Origin: RGIG3102 sp964525015
Lineage (GTDB): Bacteria > Bacillota > Clostridia > Oscillospirales > Ruminococcaceae
NCBI GenBank assembly: GCA_964525015.1
Contig: CAZGFY010000008.1
Coordinates: 6,890-70,889, forward strand
Reading direction: 5' to 3'
Length of the DNA stretch: 64,000 nt
The notes under the pieces were generated by a model, which ran no database searches, was not told where the DNA came from, and saw only the letters and a program-made list of their open reading frames with translations. A program made the translations under genes and the position numbers. Position 1 is the stretch's first letter. Each line of letters begins with the position of its first letter. Below are positions 1-7,396 of this stretch, one piece after another.

Positions 1-817
1 TATGCTCTTTATAGCAAGCTTCAAGCGTTCTTGTACTCGTTGTACCAACTGAGATTACTCTATTTCCATTTTCTTTAGCAAAATTTATTGCATCGGCTGT
101 ATCTTTTGGAATATTAAACCATTCGCTATGCATATCGTGCTCTAAAATACTATCGGTTTTAACTGGCCTAAATGTGCCTAGCCCAACGTGTAGTGTTACA
201 TATTTTATAACAACGCCTTTATCTATAAGCCTTTGCATTAACTCTTTAGTAAAATGAAGTCCTGCTGTTGGAGCAGCGGCAGAGCCTAGAATTTTCGCAT
301 ACTCTGTTTGATATAGGCTATTATCAGTTAGTTCTGTTGTTATATAATGTGGTAGTGGTAGTTTTCCAACGATGTCTAGTGCTTCATATAAAGTGCTAGT
401 TGTGTAAGAAAACTCAATTAATTTATTCCCATTATCCAAAGTTTTATTTATTTTAGCTGTTAAAACTGGGCTATCAAAAATTATTTCTGCACCTTCTTTT
501 AATCGTTTGCCCGGCTTTGCAAGACATTCCCAAACATTTACGCCAGTTTGCTTTAATAATAAAAGTTCGCAAGCTGCACCTGTATTTTTTTTGCCATATA
601 ATCTTGCAGGCAAAACTTTAGAATCATTTAAAACTAAAACATCGCCAGAATTTAGCATATCACATATATCCGAAAACACCTTATCTTCAAAATTACTAGA
701 ATTTTTATTAACGCATAATAGCTTGCATTTATCTCTTGGTATCATCGGAGTTTGTGCGATTAATTCTTCTGGTAAAAAAAAGAAATAATCGCTTTTATTT
801 AATAGTTTTTCACTCAT
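1..817 (-). CDS. queA: QueA, tRNA preQ1(34) S-adenosylmethionine ribosyltransferase-isomerase (3' end missing)
   Basis: QueA moves the ribosyl part of S-adenosylmethionine onto preQ1 at the wobble base of tRNA, making epoxyqueuosine. The gene runs off the left edge; 272 codons are visible from an ATG at 817-815, of roughly 340 usual for the family. Family signatures seen are LNDSKVLPARL near residue 60, GSAAAPTAGLHFT, HVGLGTFRPV and, at the window edge, VGTTSTRTLE. The start follows an AAAGGAAAATAAATA ribosome site. A sigma-A promoter reads TTGAAA (891-886), 17 bases, TATAAT (868-863). The gene diverges from the capA-like gene. Identity is secure from several family motifs. Confidence 0.95.
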   Translation of the reverse strand, partial: MSEKLLNKSDYFFFLPEELIAQTPMIPRDKCKLLCVNKNSSNFEDKVFSDICDMLNSGDVLVLNDSKVLPARLYGKKNTGAACELLLLKQTGVNVWECLAKPGKRLKEGAEIIFDSPVLTAKINKTLDNGNKLIEFSYTTSTLYEALDIVGKLPLPHYITTELTDNSLYQTEYAKILGSAAAPTAGLHFTKELMQRLIDKGVVIKYVTLHVGLGTFRPVKTDSILEHDMHSEWFNIPKDTADAINFAKENGNRVISVGTTSTRTLEACYKEH

Positions 818-862
818 TTATTATTTATTTTCCTTTATAAATTTAAAAATTGCATAAATGAT

Positions 863-891
863 ATTATACCTTATTTTACTAGTTTTTTCAA
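863..891 (-). promoter_or_regulatory. sigma-A promoter of queA
   Basis: On the minus strand TTGAAA (891-886) and TATAAT (868-863) are separated by 17 bases, about 40 bases before the queA start. It overlaps the upstream region of the divergent capA-like gene. Confidence 0.7.
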
Positions 892-908
892 GCAAAATAA
901 TATATAGC

Positions 909-937
909 TTGTATTTATTTTGTAAAAATTGTAAAAT
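909..937 (+). promoter_or_regulatory. probable sigma-A promoter of the capA-like gene
   Basis: TTGTAT (909-914), 17 bases, TAAAAT (932-937), about 35 bases before the ATG at 972. Both hexamers deviate from consensus by two or fewer bases, so this is likely but not certain. Confidence 0.5.
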
Positions 938-971
938 AATATTATTAAATATAAAAAAGGAATGTAAATAT

Positions 972-2162
972 ATGAAAAATAATGTAAAAATTCTTTGGAT
1001 ACTTGGCATTTTATTAATAATATCATCTGCAATTTTTTTTTATCCTTCCCCACAAAAAGTTTCAAACACGGCCGATGTTATCCAGCCTACCCCTACCCCA
1101 GCACCAACTGTAAAACCTACTGATACAGTTAGCTTTGTTGCCGCTGGCGATAATTTAATTCACGGCTCTATATATCTTCAAGCTGCAAGAAGAAGTGAAG
1201 AAAGTGGTGGATATGATTTTGATTATTTATATGAAAATATAGAATATTATTTTGATGATTTCGATGTAAAGTTTATCAATCAAGAAACATTAGTAACCCC
1301 ACTTGAGCCTTCAACCTATCCAATGTTTTCTTCTCCTTTAGCACTTGGAGATAAGGTGATTGAAATGGGATTTAACGTTATTGGAACTAGTAATAATCAC
1401 TCATATGATAAAGGCGTGGATGGAATTTATAAAACCTTGCAATACTGGAATAGCAAAGATGTTATAAACACTGGTTTTTACACTGGCGATAACACAGCTG
1501 ATATAAAATACTTAGAAACAAACAATATTAAAATGAGCTTTCTAGCCTACACTTTTTCAACTAACGGGCTTAATATCTATGATGAAACCAGCCCTTATGT
1601 TATCTCACCTAGTGATTATGAAATAGTAAGAGAGCAAGTTAAAATCGCAAAAGAAAACTCAGAAGTTGTTATTGTTTCTATTCACTGGGGCACTGAAAAC
1701 TCAAATGAAGTAAATTCATATCAAAAAGATGTTGTTATGAATTTAAATGAAATGGGAGTAGACGTTATTATTGGCACCCACCCACACGTTGTGCAAACAG
1801 TTGAAAATTATATAAATCCAGAAACTGGATTTGAAACTTTAGTTTGTTATTCACTTGGAAATTTTGTTTCAGCACAATCTGTTTCTAATAATATGATTGG
1901 CGGGCTATTCCAATTCGATATAACTAAAACATATGATTTAGATGGAAACTTTACTATTGATATAATTAATCCCTACTTTGTGCCACTTGTAACACATTAT
2001 GATTATAATTTTTCAAATATTAGAAACTATCTTTTAAAAGATTACACACAAGAACTTGCAAGCACACACGGAGTTTCAGCAATGAGTGCAAAATTTAGTA
2101 TGGAATACATTGAAAATATAATTAATACATATATCCCAGAAGAATATTTATTATATAAATAA
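972..2162 (+). CDS. CapA/PgsA-like membrane-anchored metallophosphatase-fold protein
   Basis: A 396-residue protein with an N-terminal membrane anchor (about residues 7-24), a Pro/Thr-rich linker (about 38-50) and a CapA-type metallophosphatase domain. Motifs in order are AAGDNLIHGSIY, NQETLVTP, TSNNHSYDKG, SIHWGTENS, GTHPHVVQ and YSLGNFVSAQ; the Asp, Asn and His residues in them are the usual metal ligands. Family members take part in poly-gamma-glutamate or capsule assembly, but no other capsule genes lie nearby, so the substrate is unknown. I chose the ATG at 972 over one at 858 because an AAAAAAGGA ribosome site lies 11 bases before it and the anchor then starts at residue 1. The stop codon abuts the run of N. 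Confidence 0.85.
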   Translation: MKNNVKILWILGILLIISSAIFFYPSPQKVSNTADVIQPTPTPAPTVKPTDTVSFVAAGDNLIHGSIYLQAARRSEESGGYDFDYLYENIEYYFDDFDVKFINQETLVTPLEPSTYPMFSSPLALGDKVIEMGFNVIGTSNNHSYDKGVDGIYKTLQYWNSKDVINTGFYTGDNTADIKYLETNNIKMSFLAYTFSTNGLNIYDETSPYVISPSDYEIVREQVKIAKENSEVVIVSIHWGTENSNEVNSYQKDVVMNLNEMGVDVIIGTHPHVVQTVENYINPETGFETLVCYSLGNFVSAQSVSNNMIGGLFQFDITKTYDLDGNFTIDIINPYFVPLVTHYDYNFSNIRNYLLKDYTQELASTHGVSAMSAKFSMEYIENIINTYIPEEYLLYK

Positions 2163-2262
2163 NNNNNNNNNNNNNNNNNNNNNNNNNNNNNNNNNNNNNN
2201 NNNNNNNNNNNNNNNNNNNNNNNNNNNNNNNNNNNNNNNNNNNNNNNNNNNNNNNNNNNNNN
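2163..2262. other. assembly gap of 100 N
   Basis: Exactly 100 undetermined bases, the usual placeholder for a gap of unknown size. Linkage between the capA-like gene and the glnN side is therefore scaffold evidence only. The 22 bases after the gap (2263-2284) end in AAC CTT TAC CCT AAG TAA in one plus frame, so they could be the tail of a plus-strand gene hidden in the gap. Confidence 0.95.
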
Positions 2263-2284
2263 GCTATAAACCTTTACCCTAAGT

Positions 2285-2328
2285 AAAACGAACAAGAAAC
2301 ACATTTCTGTATTTCTTGTTCGTTTTTT
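2285..2328. terminator. bidirectional intrinsic terminator between the gap and glnN
   Basis: A 15-base stem (2285-2299 with 2312-2326) and a 12-base loop. The plus strand continues with a run of six T; the minus strand has four T after the stem. It probably ends a plus-strand transcript coming from capA or from the gap, and also the glnN transcript. Confidence 0.8.
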
Positions 2329-2348
2329 ATATATAAGGATGGATTTAG

Positions 2349-4433
2349 TTAGTTTATACTATTAAAAATATCATAGTATGTTGGCAGACTATAAAATTCA
2401 TTCGGCATTGAAAGTTCAACTTCATCAATAACAAATCTTATTTTATTCATCTGTGCTAAAATTTCATCGCGATAGAATGTAGCTTCTTCTATTAGAGTTT
2501 TTGAATTTTTAACTTCAACCATTAATGCTTCAAGTTTTGAAACTTTAACAGCGATATCTTTTGCAAAACCTGTGATTGATTTAATTGTTTCTTCTTCATA
2601 TGAATAATCAATATCAAGGCTCTTTTTACTCATAGCAACTTCAAGCAAAGATTTTTCATATTTTAATATAGAAGAAAGAATTTCTTTTCTTGTCATATCA
2701 ATAAGCGTTAAAGCTTCTATATGGATAGTTTTGCAGTATGTTTCCATTAAAATTTCATATCTTAAATTAACTTCAACGCTACTCATTACATTATTTTCTT
2801 CAAAAAGCTTTATATTCTTTTCTTTAATATAATGTGGCAGTGCATCAACTGTGTTTTTAAGATTTAAAAGTCCCCTTTTTTCAGCTTCAATTTCCCATTC
2901 ACCCATATAGCTATTACCACTAAATAATATACGCTTATGCTTAATAAACGTTTCTTTAATGATTTTTTTAATATCTTCTTTAACATCGTTTGATTTTTCA
3001 AGTTCATCAGCAAATAATCTTAAAGAGTTTGCTATTATTGTGTTAATAAAAATATTTGGGCCTGCAATTGAGAAAGATGAGCCAACCATACGAAACTCAA
3101 ACTTATTGCCTGTAAAAGCAAAAGGCGAAGTTCTGTTTCTATCTGTTGTATCTTTTGTAAAGTATGAAAGTTCTGAAAGACCTAGCTTTAAAGGCTTTTT
3201 CTCAAACTCTAAAAAGTCTTTATCTTCAGTTATCGCTTCGATTACTGCTGATAGTTCATCCCCTAAAAAGATTGAAATAATAGCTGGTGGTGCTTCATTT
3301 GCACCTAGTCTATGGTCGTTAGCAGCGCTTGCAGATGAAATTCTAAGTAAATCTTGATATTCATCAACAGCCTTAATTGTAGCAGCTAAAAACAATAGAA
3401 ATCTTGTGTTTTCGCTTGGATTTTTCCCTGGTGAATACATATTTTTGCCTGTGTCAGTTGTAAGTGAGAAGTTATTATGCTTACCACTTCCGTTAACTCC
3501 TGCAAATGGTTTTTCGTGAAGTAGACAAACTAAGCCGTGTTTATCAGCTAGAGTTTTCATAATATCCATTGTAACTTGGTTGTTATCAGTTGCAACGTTT
3601 GTAGTTGTAAATATCGGAGCAAGTTCATATTGTCCAGGGGCAACTTCGTTATGGCGAGTTTTTGCAAATATGCCAATATCCCATAACTGCTCTTCTAATT
3701 CTTTCATATATTCTGATACTCTTGGCTTTATACTTCCAAAGTAATGGTCGTCTAAATCTTGGCCTTTTGGCGCACGAGCACCTAAAAGTGTTCTTCCAGT
3801 TAGCACTAAGTCCTGACGCTTTTGATAAACTGATTTATCAATTAAAAAATATTCCTGTTCTGCACCCACCACTGGTAAAACCTTTTTAGTTGTTGTATCG
3901 CCTAGTAATCTTAAAATCCTTAAAGACTCTTTTTCAACTGCAACCATTGATTTTAATAATGGTGTTTTTTTATCTAAACTTTCACCACCAAATGAGCAAA
4001 AAGCAGTTGGAATATATAGTGTATCATCTCTAACAAAGGCATAAGACGTAGTATCCCAAACAGTGTATCCCCTTGCTTCAAATGTGCTCCTAATCCCGCC
4101 AGATGGAAAGCTTGATGCATCAGGCTCACCCCTAACTAGTTCTTTTGCACTAAAATCCATTATCATTTTTCCATCATCGCCAACAGATACAAACGCTTCG
4201 TGTTTTTCAGCTGTTATACCTGTCATTGGCTGGAACCAATGAGTAAAATGTGTTGCACCTTTTTCAATAGCCCATTCTTTCATTGCCGTTGCAACTATAT
4301 TGGCAACTTCAATACTTAATAAACTTCCGTCTGCTATTGATTTTTCAAGTGCTAAATATGTTTCTTTTGGAAGTTTTTTCTTCATTACTTCCTTAGTAAA
4401 AGCTTTACTAGCAAAAGTTTCTTCTAATTTCAT
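2349..4433 (-). CDS. glnN: glutamine synthetase, type III (GlnN)
   Basis: ATP-dependent synthesis of glutamine from glutamate and ammonia. At 694 residues it matches the large type III class rather than the roughly 440-residue type I enzyme encoded nearby. Signatures are GVNGSGKHNNFSL (the ammonia and glutamate site), NDHRLGANEAPPAIISIFLG and NRTSPFAFTGNKFEFRMVGS. The ATG at 4433 is preferred over an in-frame ATG at 4454 because the AAAGGA ribosome site lies within the first codons after 4454, 13 bases before 4433. It lies 100 bases downstream of the amidotransferase homologue in the same direction, with a 15-base-pair hairpin between them, so it may be read from the same leader-controlled transcript. 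Having both a type III and a type I enzyme is common in anaerobic Firmicutes. Confidence 0.96.
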   Translation of the reverse strand: MKLEETFASKAFTKEVMKKKLPKETYLALEKSIADGSLLSIEVANIVATAMKEWAIEKGATHFTHWFQPMTGITAEKHEAFVSVGDDGKMIMDFSAKELVRGEPDASSFPSGGIRSTFEARGYTVWDTTSYAFVRDDTLYIPTAFCSFGGESLDKKTPLLKSMVAVEKESLRILRLLGDTTTKKVLPVVGAEQEYFLIDKSVYQKRQDLVLTGRTLLGARAPKGQDLDDHYFGSIKPRVSEYMKELEEQLWDIGIFAKTRHNEVAPGQYELAPIFTTTNVATDNNQVTMDIMKTLADKHGLVCLLHEKPFAGVNGSGKHNNFSLTTDTGKNMYSPGKNPSENTRFLLFLAATIKAVDEYQDLLRISSASAANDHRLGANEAPPAIISIFLGDELSAVIEAITEDKDFLEFEKKPLKLGLSELSYFTKDTTDRNRTSPFAFTGNKFEFRMVGSSFSIAGPNIFINTIIANSLRLFADELEKSNDVKEDIKKIIKETFIKHKRILFSGNSYMGEWEIEAEKRGLLNLKNTVDALPHYIKEKNIKLFEENNVMSSVEVNLRYEILMETYCKTIHIEALTLIDMTRKEILSSILKYEKSLLEVAMSKKSLDIDYSYEEETIKSITGFAKDIAVKVSKLEALMVEVKNSKTLIEEATFYRDEILAQMNKIRFVIDEVELSMPNEFYSLPTYYDIFNSIN

Positions 4434-4459
4434 ACTACATCTTATTCCTTTCATAAAAT

Positions 4460-4496
4460 GTATATATTTAGGCTATTATTAAGCCTAAATATATAC
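4460..4496 (-). terminator. perfect hairpin between the amidotransferase homologue and glnN
   Basis: A 15-base-pair perfect stem (4460-4474 with 4482-4496) and a 7-base loop. On the minus strand only four T follow (ATTTTATG), and the glnN ribosome site comes at once. It could be a weak terminator, an attenuator of glnN or an intercistronic RNA-stabilising hairpin. The sequence alone does not decide. Confidence 0.5.
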
Positions 4497-4533
4497 AATG
4501 TTAAAAGCCTTTTCCTTTATTTCTCTATTAAAT

Positions 4534-5646
4534 TTATTTGCCTATTTCTTCTTTTAAAACCCATTTCCCCATTGAGTTTTTAGTGAATAAATCTCTGTTG
4601 TAGAATTTATCAACTATTGCCCAGAATTCACTTTCAGAATATCCACAGAATTCGCAGAAATCTTTAACACATAGTTTATCTAAATCGCCATCATGCTTTT
4701 TAATTAATTCAAATCCTTCTTCTCTAGTCATCATTCCATAGCGGATTAATCTTGAAGAATAGTCAGTAGCAGCTGCGTGGCCAAACTTTGGATATTTCAT
4801 CCAAGAGTGAACTAGGTATGCCCTTGAGTCAATTTGGTCAAAGTTTTCGATATGGTGAGTTCTATCCCATTCATGTGTTAAATCATTAAATCCTCTTGAT
4901 TTTGCTAAATTGTAGTTTCTAACACTGTTCCACTCAACAAAGTAAGACATATAAAATGGATCTAGTTTATCAAGTTGCTCTTGAGTAGGTGCTTTTAAAA
5001 GATTTAAATCATTTTCTGTAACGCCATCGCCTAAAAGCTCTGCAAAATCTATATCCACAGCAACACCGTTATTAACTTGTGCTTTAGCTGAGTAAGTTTC
5101 TTTGTCTTCACTTCCGCCGTATTCATAGCTAACATTTTCACCATAGCAAATTAATGGAGTGTTAAATGCAAGAGCCATATATAGTGGGAATGTGTAGATA
5201 AATCTATCAACAAACCAAGTTGGTTTTCCGTATTTTTCAAAGAATTTTTTCATTAATATTTTTTGAACTTTTATATTTGGTTTCCAGCTAACTATATTAC
5301 AAGAGAATTCTTCACTTAAGTTTTTAAGATTATGAACTCCTGCGTCTGTCATAGGGAAGTTGTCTTCAACTGTAAAAAGAATAGGGTTCATACCTAAAAC
5401 TTCTTTTAACATATAAACTTGAAAATGACTGTCTTTCCCACCACTTACTGCGATTGCACAGTCGTATCCGCCAGGACCATTACATCCACGATATTTATCG
5501 CATAATGCTTTTAATTCTTCAAATCTTTTATTATAATCAACGTTTTTTCTGTTTTCAAAGTGATTACAAGCGCTACATACGCCGTTTTCATCAAAAGTAA
5601 CTCCTGGTCTCATACTTGTCATTGTGCATTTAGTACATGTTTGCAT
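4534..5646 (-). CDS. WbpG/PseA-type PP-loop amidotransferase homologue (N-acetyl sugar amidotransferase family)
   Basis: A 370-residue member of the ATP-pyrophosphatase family. It has an N-terminal four-Cys knuckle (C4, C7, C24, C27), the PP-loop SGGKDS at residues 68-73, and a second Cys cluster near the C terminus. Characterised relatives (WbpG, PseA) convert a sugar acetamido group to an acetamidino group, using ammonia made by a HisH-like glutaminase. No glutaminase or sugar-nucleotide gene lies beside it here. Instead it sits between two glutamine synthetases and has its own attenuated leader, suggesting a nitrogen-linked role. I chose the ATG at 5646 over one at 5685 because family proteins start just before the first Cys pair. 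The true substrate is unknown. Confidence 0.75.
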   Translation of the reverse strand: MQTCTKCTMTSMRPGVTFDENGVCSACNHFENRKNVDYNKRFEELKALCDKYRGCNGPGGYDCAIAVSGGKDSHFQVYMLKEVLGMNPILFTVEDNFPMTDAGVHNLKNLSEEFSCNIVSWKPNIKVQKILMKKFFEKYGKPTWFVDRFIYTFPLYMALAFNTPLICYGENVSYEYGGSEDKETYSAKAQVNNGVAVDIDFAELLGDGVTENDLNLLKAPTQEQLDKLDPFYMSYFVEWNSVRNYNLAKSRGFNDLTHEWDRTHHIENFDQIDSRAYLVHSWMKYPKFGHAAATDYSSRLIRYGMMTREEGFELIKKHDGDLDKLCVKDFCEFCGYSESEFWAIVDKFYNRDLFTKNSMGKWVLKEEIGK

Positions 5647-5761
5647 AATTATTACCATAACCTTTCCGTTGATTTCTAAGCTCATATAGCTTAAAACCCA
5701 CTAACTTGAAACCTTTTTTCAAGCTTTTAATTTTTTTTAATATTTAGTATATAACAAAAAT

Positions 5762-5806
5762 AAAGGCACCGTGAGCTTTGTAAACTCACAGCGCCTTTGC
5801 TGTTAT
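5762..5806 (-). promoter_or_regulatory. ANTAR-like hexaloop hairpin overlapping an intrinsic terminator, leader of the amidotransferase homologue
   Basis: Read on the minus strand, the predicted transcript starts near 5806-5804. Hairpin A has stem ACAGC (5803-5799) with GCTGT (5792-5788) around the six-base loop AAAGGC (5798-5793), with A at loop position 1 and G at position 4. The competing terminator pairs AAAGGC (5798-5793) with GCCTTT (5767-5762) and GTGAG (5789-5785) with CTCAC (5775-5771), then ATTTTTG follows. The loop and 3' arm of hairpin A are the 5' arm of the terminator, so only one can form. This is the logic of ANTAR antitermination, and an ANTAR protein is encoded at 7397. One clear hexaloop hairpin is seen, not the usual two. 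Confidence 0.65.
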
Positions 5807-5812
5807 GGATGT

Positions 5813-5841
5813 AGTATACACCTTTGATTTAATTTTGTCAA
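5813..5841 (-). promoter_or_regulatory. sigma-A promoter of the amidotransferase homologue (and possibly glnN)
   Basis: Minus-strand TTGACA (5841-5836), 17 bases, TATACT (5818-5813). It is nearly perfect and places the transcript start at the base of the hexaloop hairpin. Confidence 0.85.
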
Positions 5842-5876
5842 CACTTTTTTAAAAAATTTTTTCAAAGATTTTCATA

Positions 5877-5905
5877 TTGACATTTTTTGAGTTTTAATAT
5901 ATAAT
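5877..5905 (+). promoter_or_regulatory. consensus sigma-A promoter of the glnA operon
   Basis: TTGACA (5877-5882), 17 bases, TATAAT (5900-5905): a perfect match to the sigma-A consensus. A strong constitutive promoter makes sense if control is by attenuation downstream. The expected transcript start is about A5913. Confidence 0.92.
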
Positions 5906-5912
5906 ATTTTCT

Positions 5913-6017
5913 ATGAACAAAGGTGTTCATCATATAGTGTAAACTAAAAAAAACGGATTAAACAGCCGTGTTGTTTGAGTCCCCCATTTTACATTATATG
6001 ATGAACATCTTTTTTTT
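5913..6017 (+). promoter_or_regulatory. glnA leader: ANTAR-like hexaloop hairpin and mutually exclusive terminator
   Basis: The predicted transcript begins with stem ATGAAC (5913-5918), six-base loop AAAGGT (5919-5924) and GTTCAT (5925-5930). The terminator uses a 22-base arm at 5922-5943 pairing with 5988-6009 (only two G-U wobbles) followed by eight T (6010-6017). The terminator 5' arm includes the last half of the loop and the whole 3' arm of the hairpin, so the two folds exclude each other. Inside the large terminator loop, ACGG (5953-5956) can pair with CCGT (5966-5969), but its nine-base loop does not match the ANTAR consensus. Known ANTAR targets have two six-base loops with A1 and G4; here one is clear. 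Confidence 0.75.
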
Positions 6018-6040
6018 ATTTTTAAGGATGGTTTTTTATT

Positions 6041-7360
6041 ATGAAAAATATTATTAGCGACGTTTTAGATTTTATAAACGAAAATAATGTTAAATTTATT
6101 AGGCTTAATTTTTGTGATATTTTAGGAGTATCAAAAAATATTTCTATTATGCCACACGAACTTGAAAGTGCTTTTACTAAAGGAGTTTCATTTGACGCAA
6201 ACTCTATTAAAGGATTTAGTGATATTACTAAGAGTGATTTATTCCTATTCCCAGACCCAACTACTCTAACATTGCTTCCATGGCGTCCGGGCTCTGGTAG
6301 AGTTGTTAAATTTATCTGTGATATTAAATATCCAAACGGAGAGAATTTTACAGATGACACACGATATGTTTTAAAATCAATTGCACAAAAATGTGAAGAA
6401 AGTGGTTACACTTCTAAGATAGGTGCTGAATGTGAATTTTATCTTTTCAAAACAGATGAAAATGGAAATCCAACTAAAACGCCTTTGGATAACGGAACAT
6501 ACTTGGATATGTATCCACTTGATAAAGGTGAAGATATTAGAAAAGAAATCTGCCTATCACTTCAAGATATGGGAATTATGCCTGAAAGTAGCCACCACGA
6601 GCAAGGACCCGGACAAAATGAAATTGATTTTACATTCTCTGATGCTCTTTCTTGTGCTGATAATTTATTAAGTTTTAAATCAGTGGTGAAAAATATCGCA
6701 ACTCAAAATGGTTTGTTTGCATCATTTATGCCAAAACCTTTAAAAGATAAAGCGGGGAATGGATTACACATAAATATTTCGCTTTCAAAAGACGGAGTAA
6801 ATCTTTTTAGCCCTATTGATGAAAAAATGCCAATTATAGCACAGCAGTTTATCGCTGGTATTATAGATAAGGCAGAAGAAATTTCACTTTTTTTAAATCC
6901 CACTATCAATTCATACGATAGATTAGGTGGTTTTGAAGCACCAAAATACATCTCATGGTCAAAAGAGAACCGTTCGCAGTTTATTAGAATTCCAGCTGCT
7001 GCAAAAGAAAATTCAAGAATTGAAGTTAGAAGCGCAGACCCTAGCGTTAATCCATATCTTGCTTTTAGCCTTATCACTGCTGCTGGATTATATGGAATTG
7101 AAAATAAACTCTCTCTTCCCTCTTCAAAAGATGTTGATTTATATAAAGCTGACACTGATATGATAAGCGATTTAAAAAAGCTACCTTTATCACTTTTAGA
7201 ATCTATTTCACTTGCTAAAAATAGCGAATTTATTAAAAGTGTTTTAGGTGAAAGTTTATTAAACAAATTTATTTTACTAAAAGAAGCAGAAATTTTAGAG
7301 TTTAATAGTATATATGATAAGAGCGAATTTTTTGATAATAGATATTTCAATCAATTATAA
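6041..7360 (+). CDS. glnA: glutamine synthetase, type I (GlnA)
   Basis: A 439-residue type I enzyme (GSI-alpha size) making glutamine from glutamate and ammonia. Features seen are the N-terminal beta-Grasp region, the IGAECEFYLF metal-binding start of the catalytic domain, HHEQGPGQNEIDF, GNGLHINISL, and the IRIPAAAKENSRIEVRSADP and NPYLAF segments near the C terminus. No adenylylation-loop extension is apparent. The start is fixed by AAGGATG about 12 bases upstream. It is the first gene of an operon with an ANTAR regulator and pyrG, behind a consensus promoter and a leader terminator. Expression is therefore probably set by readthrough, not initiation. Family assignment is firm. Confidence 0.96.
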   Translation: MKNIISDVLDFINENNVKFIRLNFCDILGVSKNISIMPHELESAFTKGVSFDANSIKGFSDITKSDLFLFPDPTTLTLLPWRPGSGRVVKFICDIKYPNGENFTDDTRYVLKSIAQKCEESGYTSKIGAECEFYLFKTDENGNPTKTPLDNGTYLDMYPLDKGEDIRKEICLSLQDMGIMPESSHHEQGPGQNEIDFTFSDALSCADNLLSFKSVVKNIATQNGLFASFMPKPLKDKAGNGLHINISLSKDGVNLFSPIDEKMPIIAQQFIAGIIDKAEEISLFLNPTINSYDRLGGFEAPKYISWSKENRSQFIRIPAAAKENSRIEVRSADPSVNPYLAFSLITAAGLYGIENKLSLPSSKDVDLYKADTDMISDLKKLPLSLLESISLAKNSEFIKSVLGESLLNKFILLKEAEILEFNSIYDKSEFFDNRYFNQL

Positions 7361-7396
7361 TTAAAATCACTAAATTCTATGAAAGGTACTATTAAG

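Noticed and set aside
2122..2304. minus-strand open frame spanning the N run
   Set aside because: Most of its middle is undetermined bases, and the rest is the complement of the capA-like gene and a terminator.
5762..5798. simple terminator of a plus-strand antisense transcript
   Set aside because: The U-rich side of the hairpin is on the minus strand, directly after a minus-strand promoter, so a leader attenuator for the minus-strand gene explains it better.
6703..7350. long minus-strand open frame opposite glnA
   Set aside because: It mirrors the conserved type I glutamine synthetase frame, has no ribosome site and no recognisable protein features.
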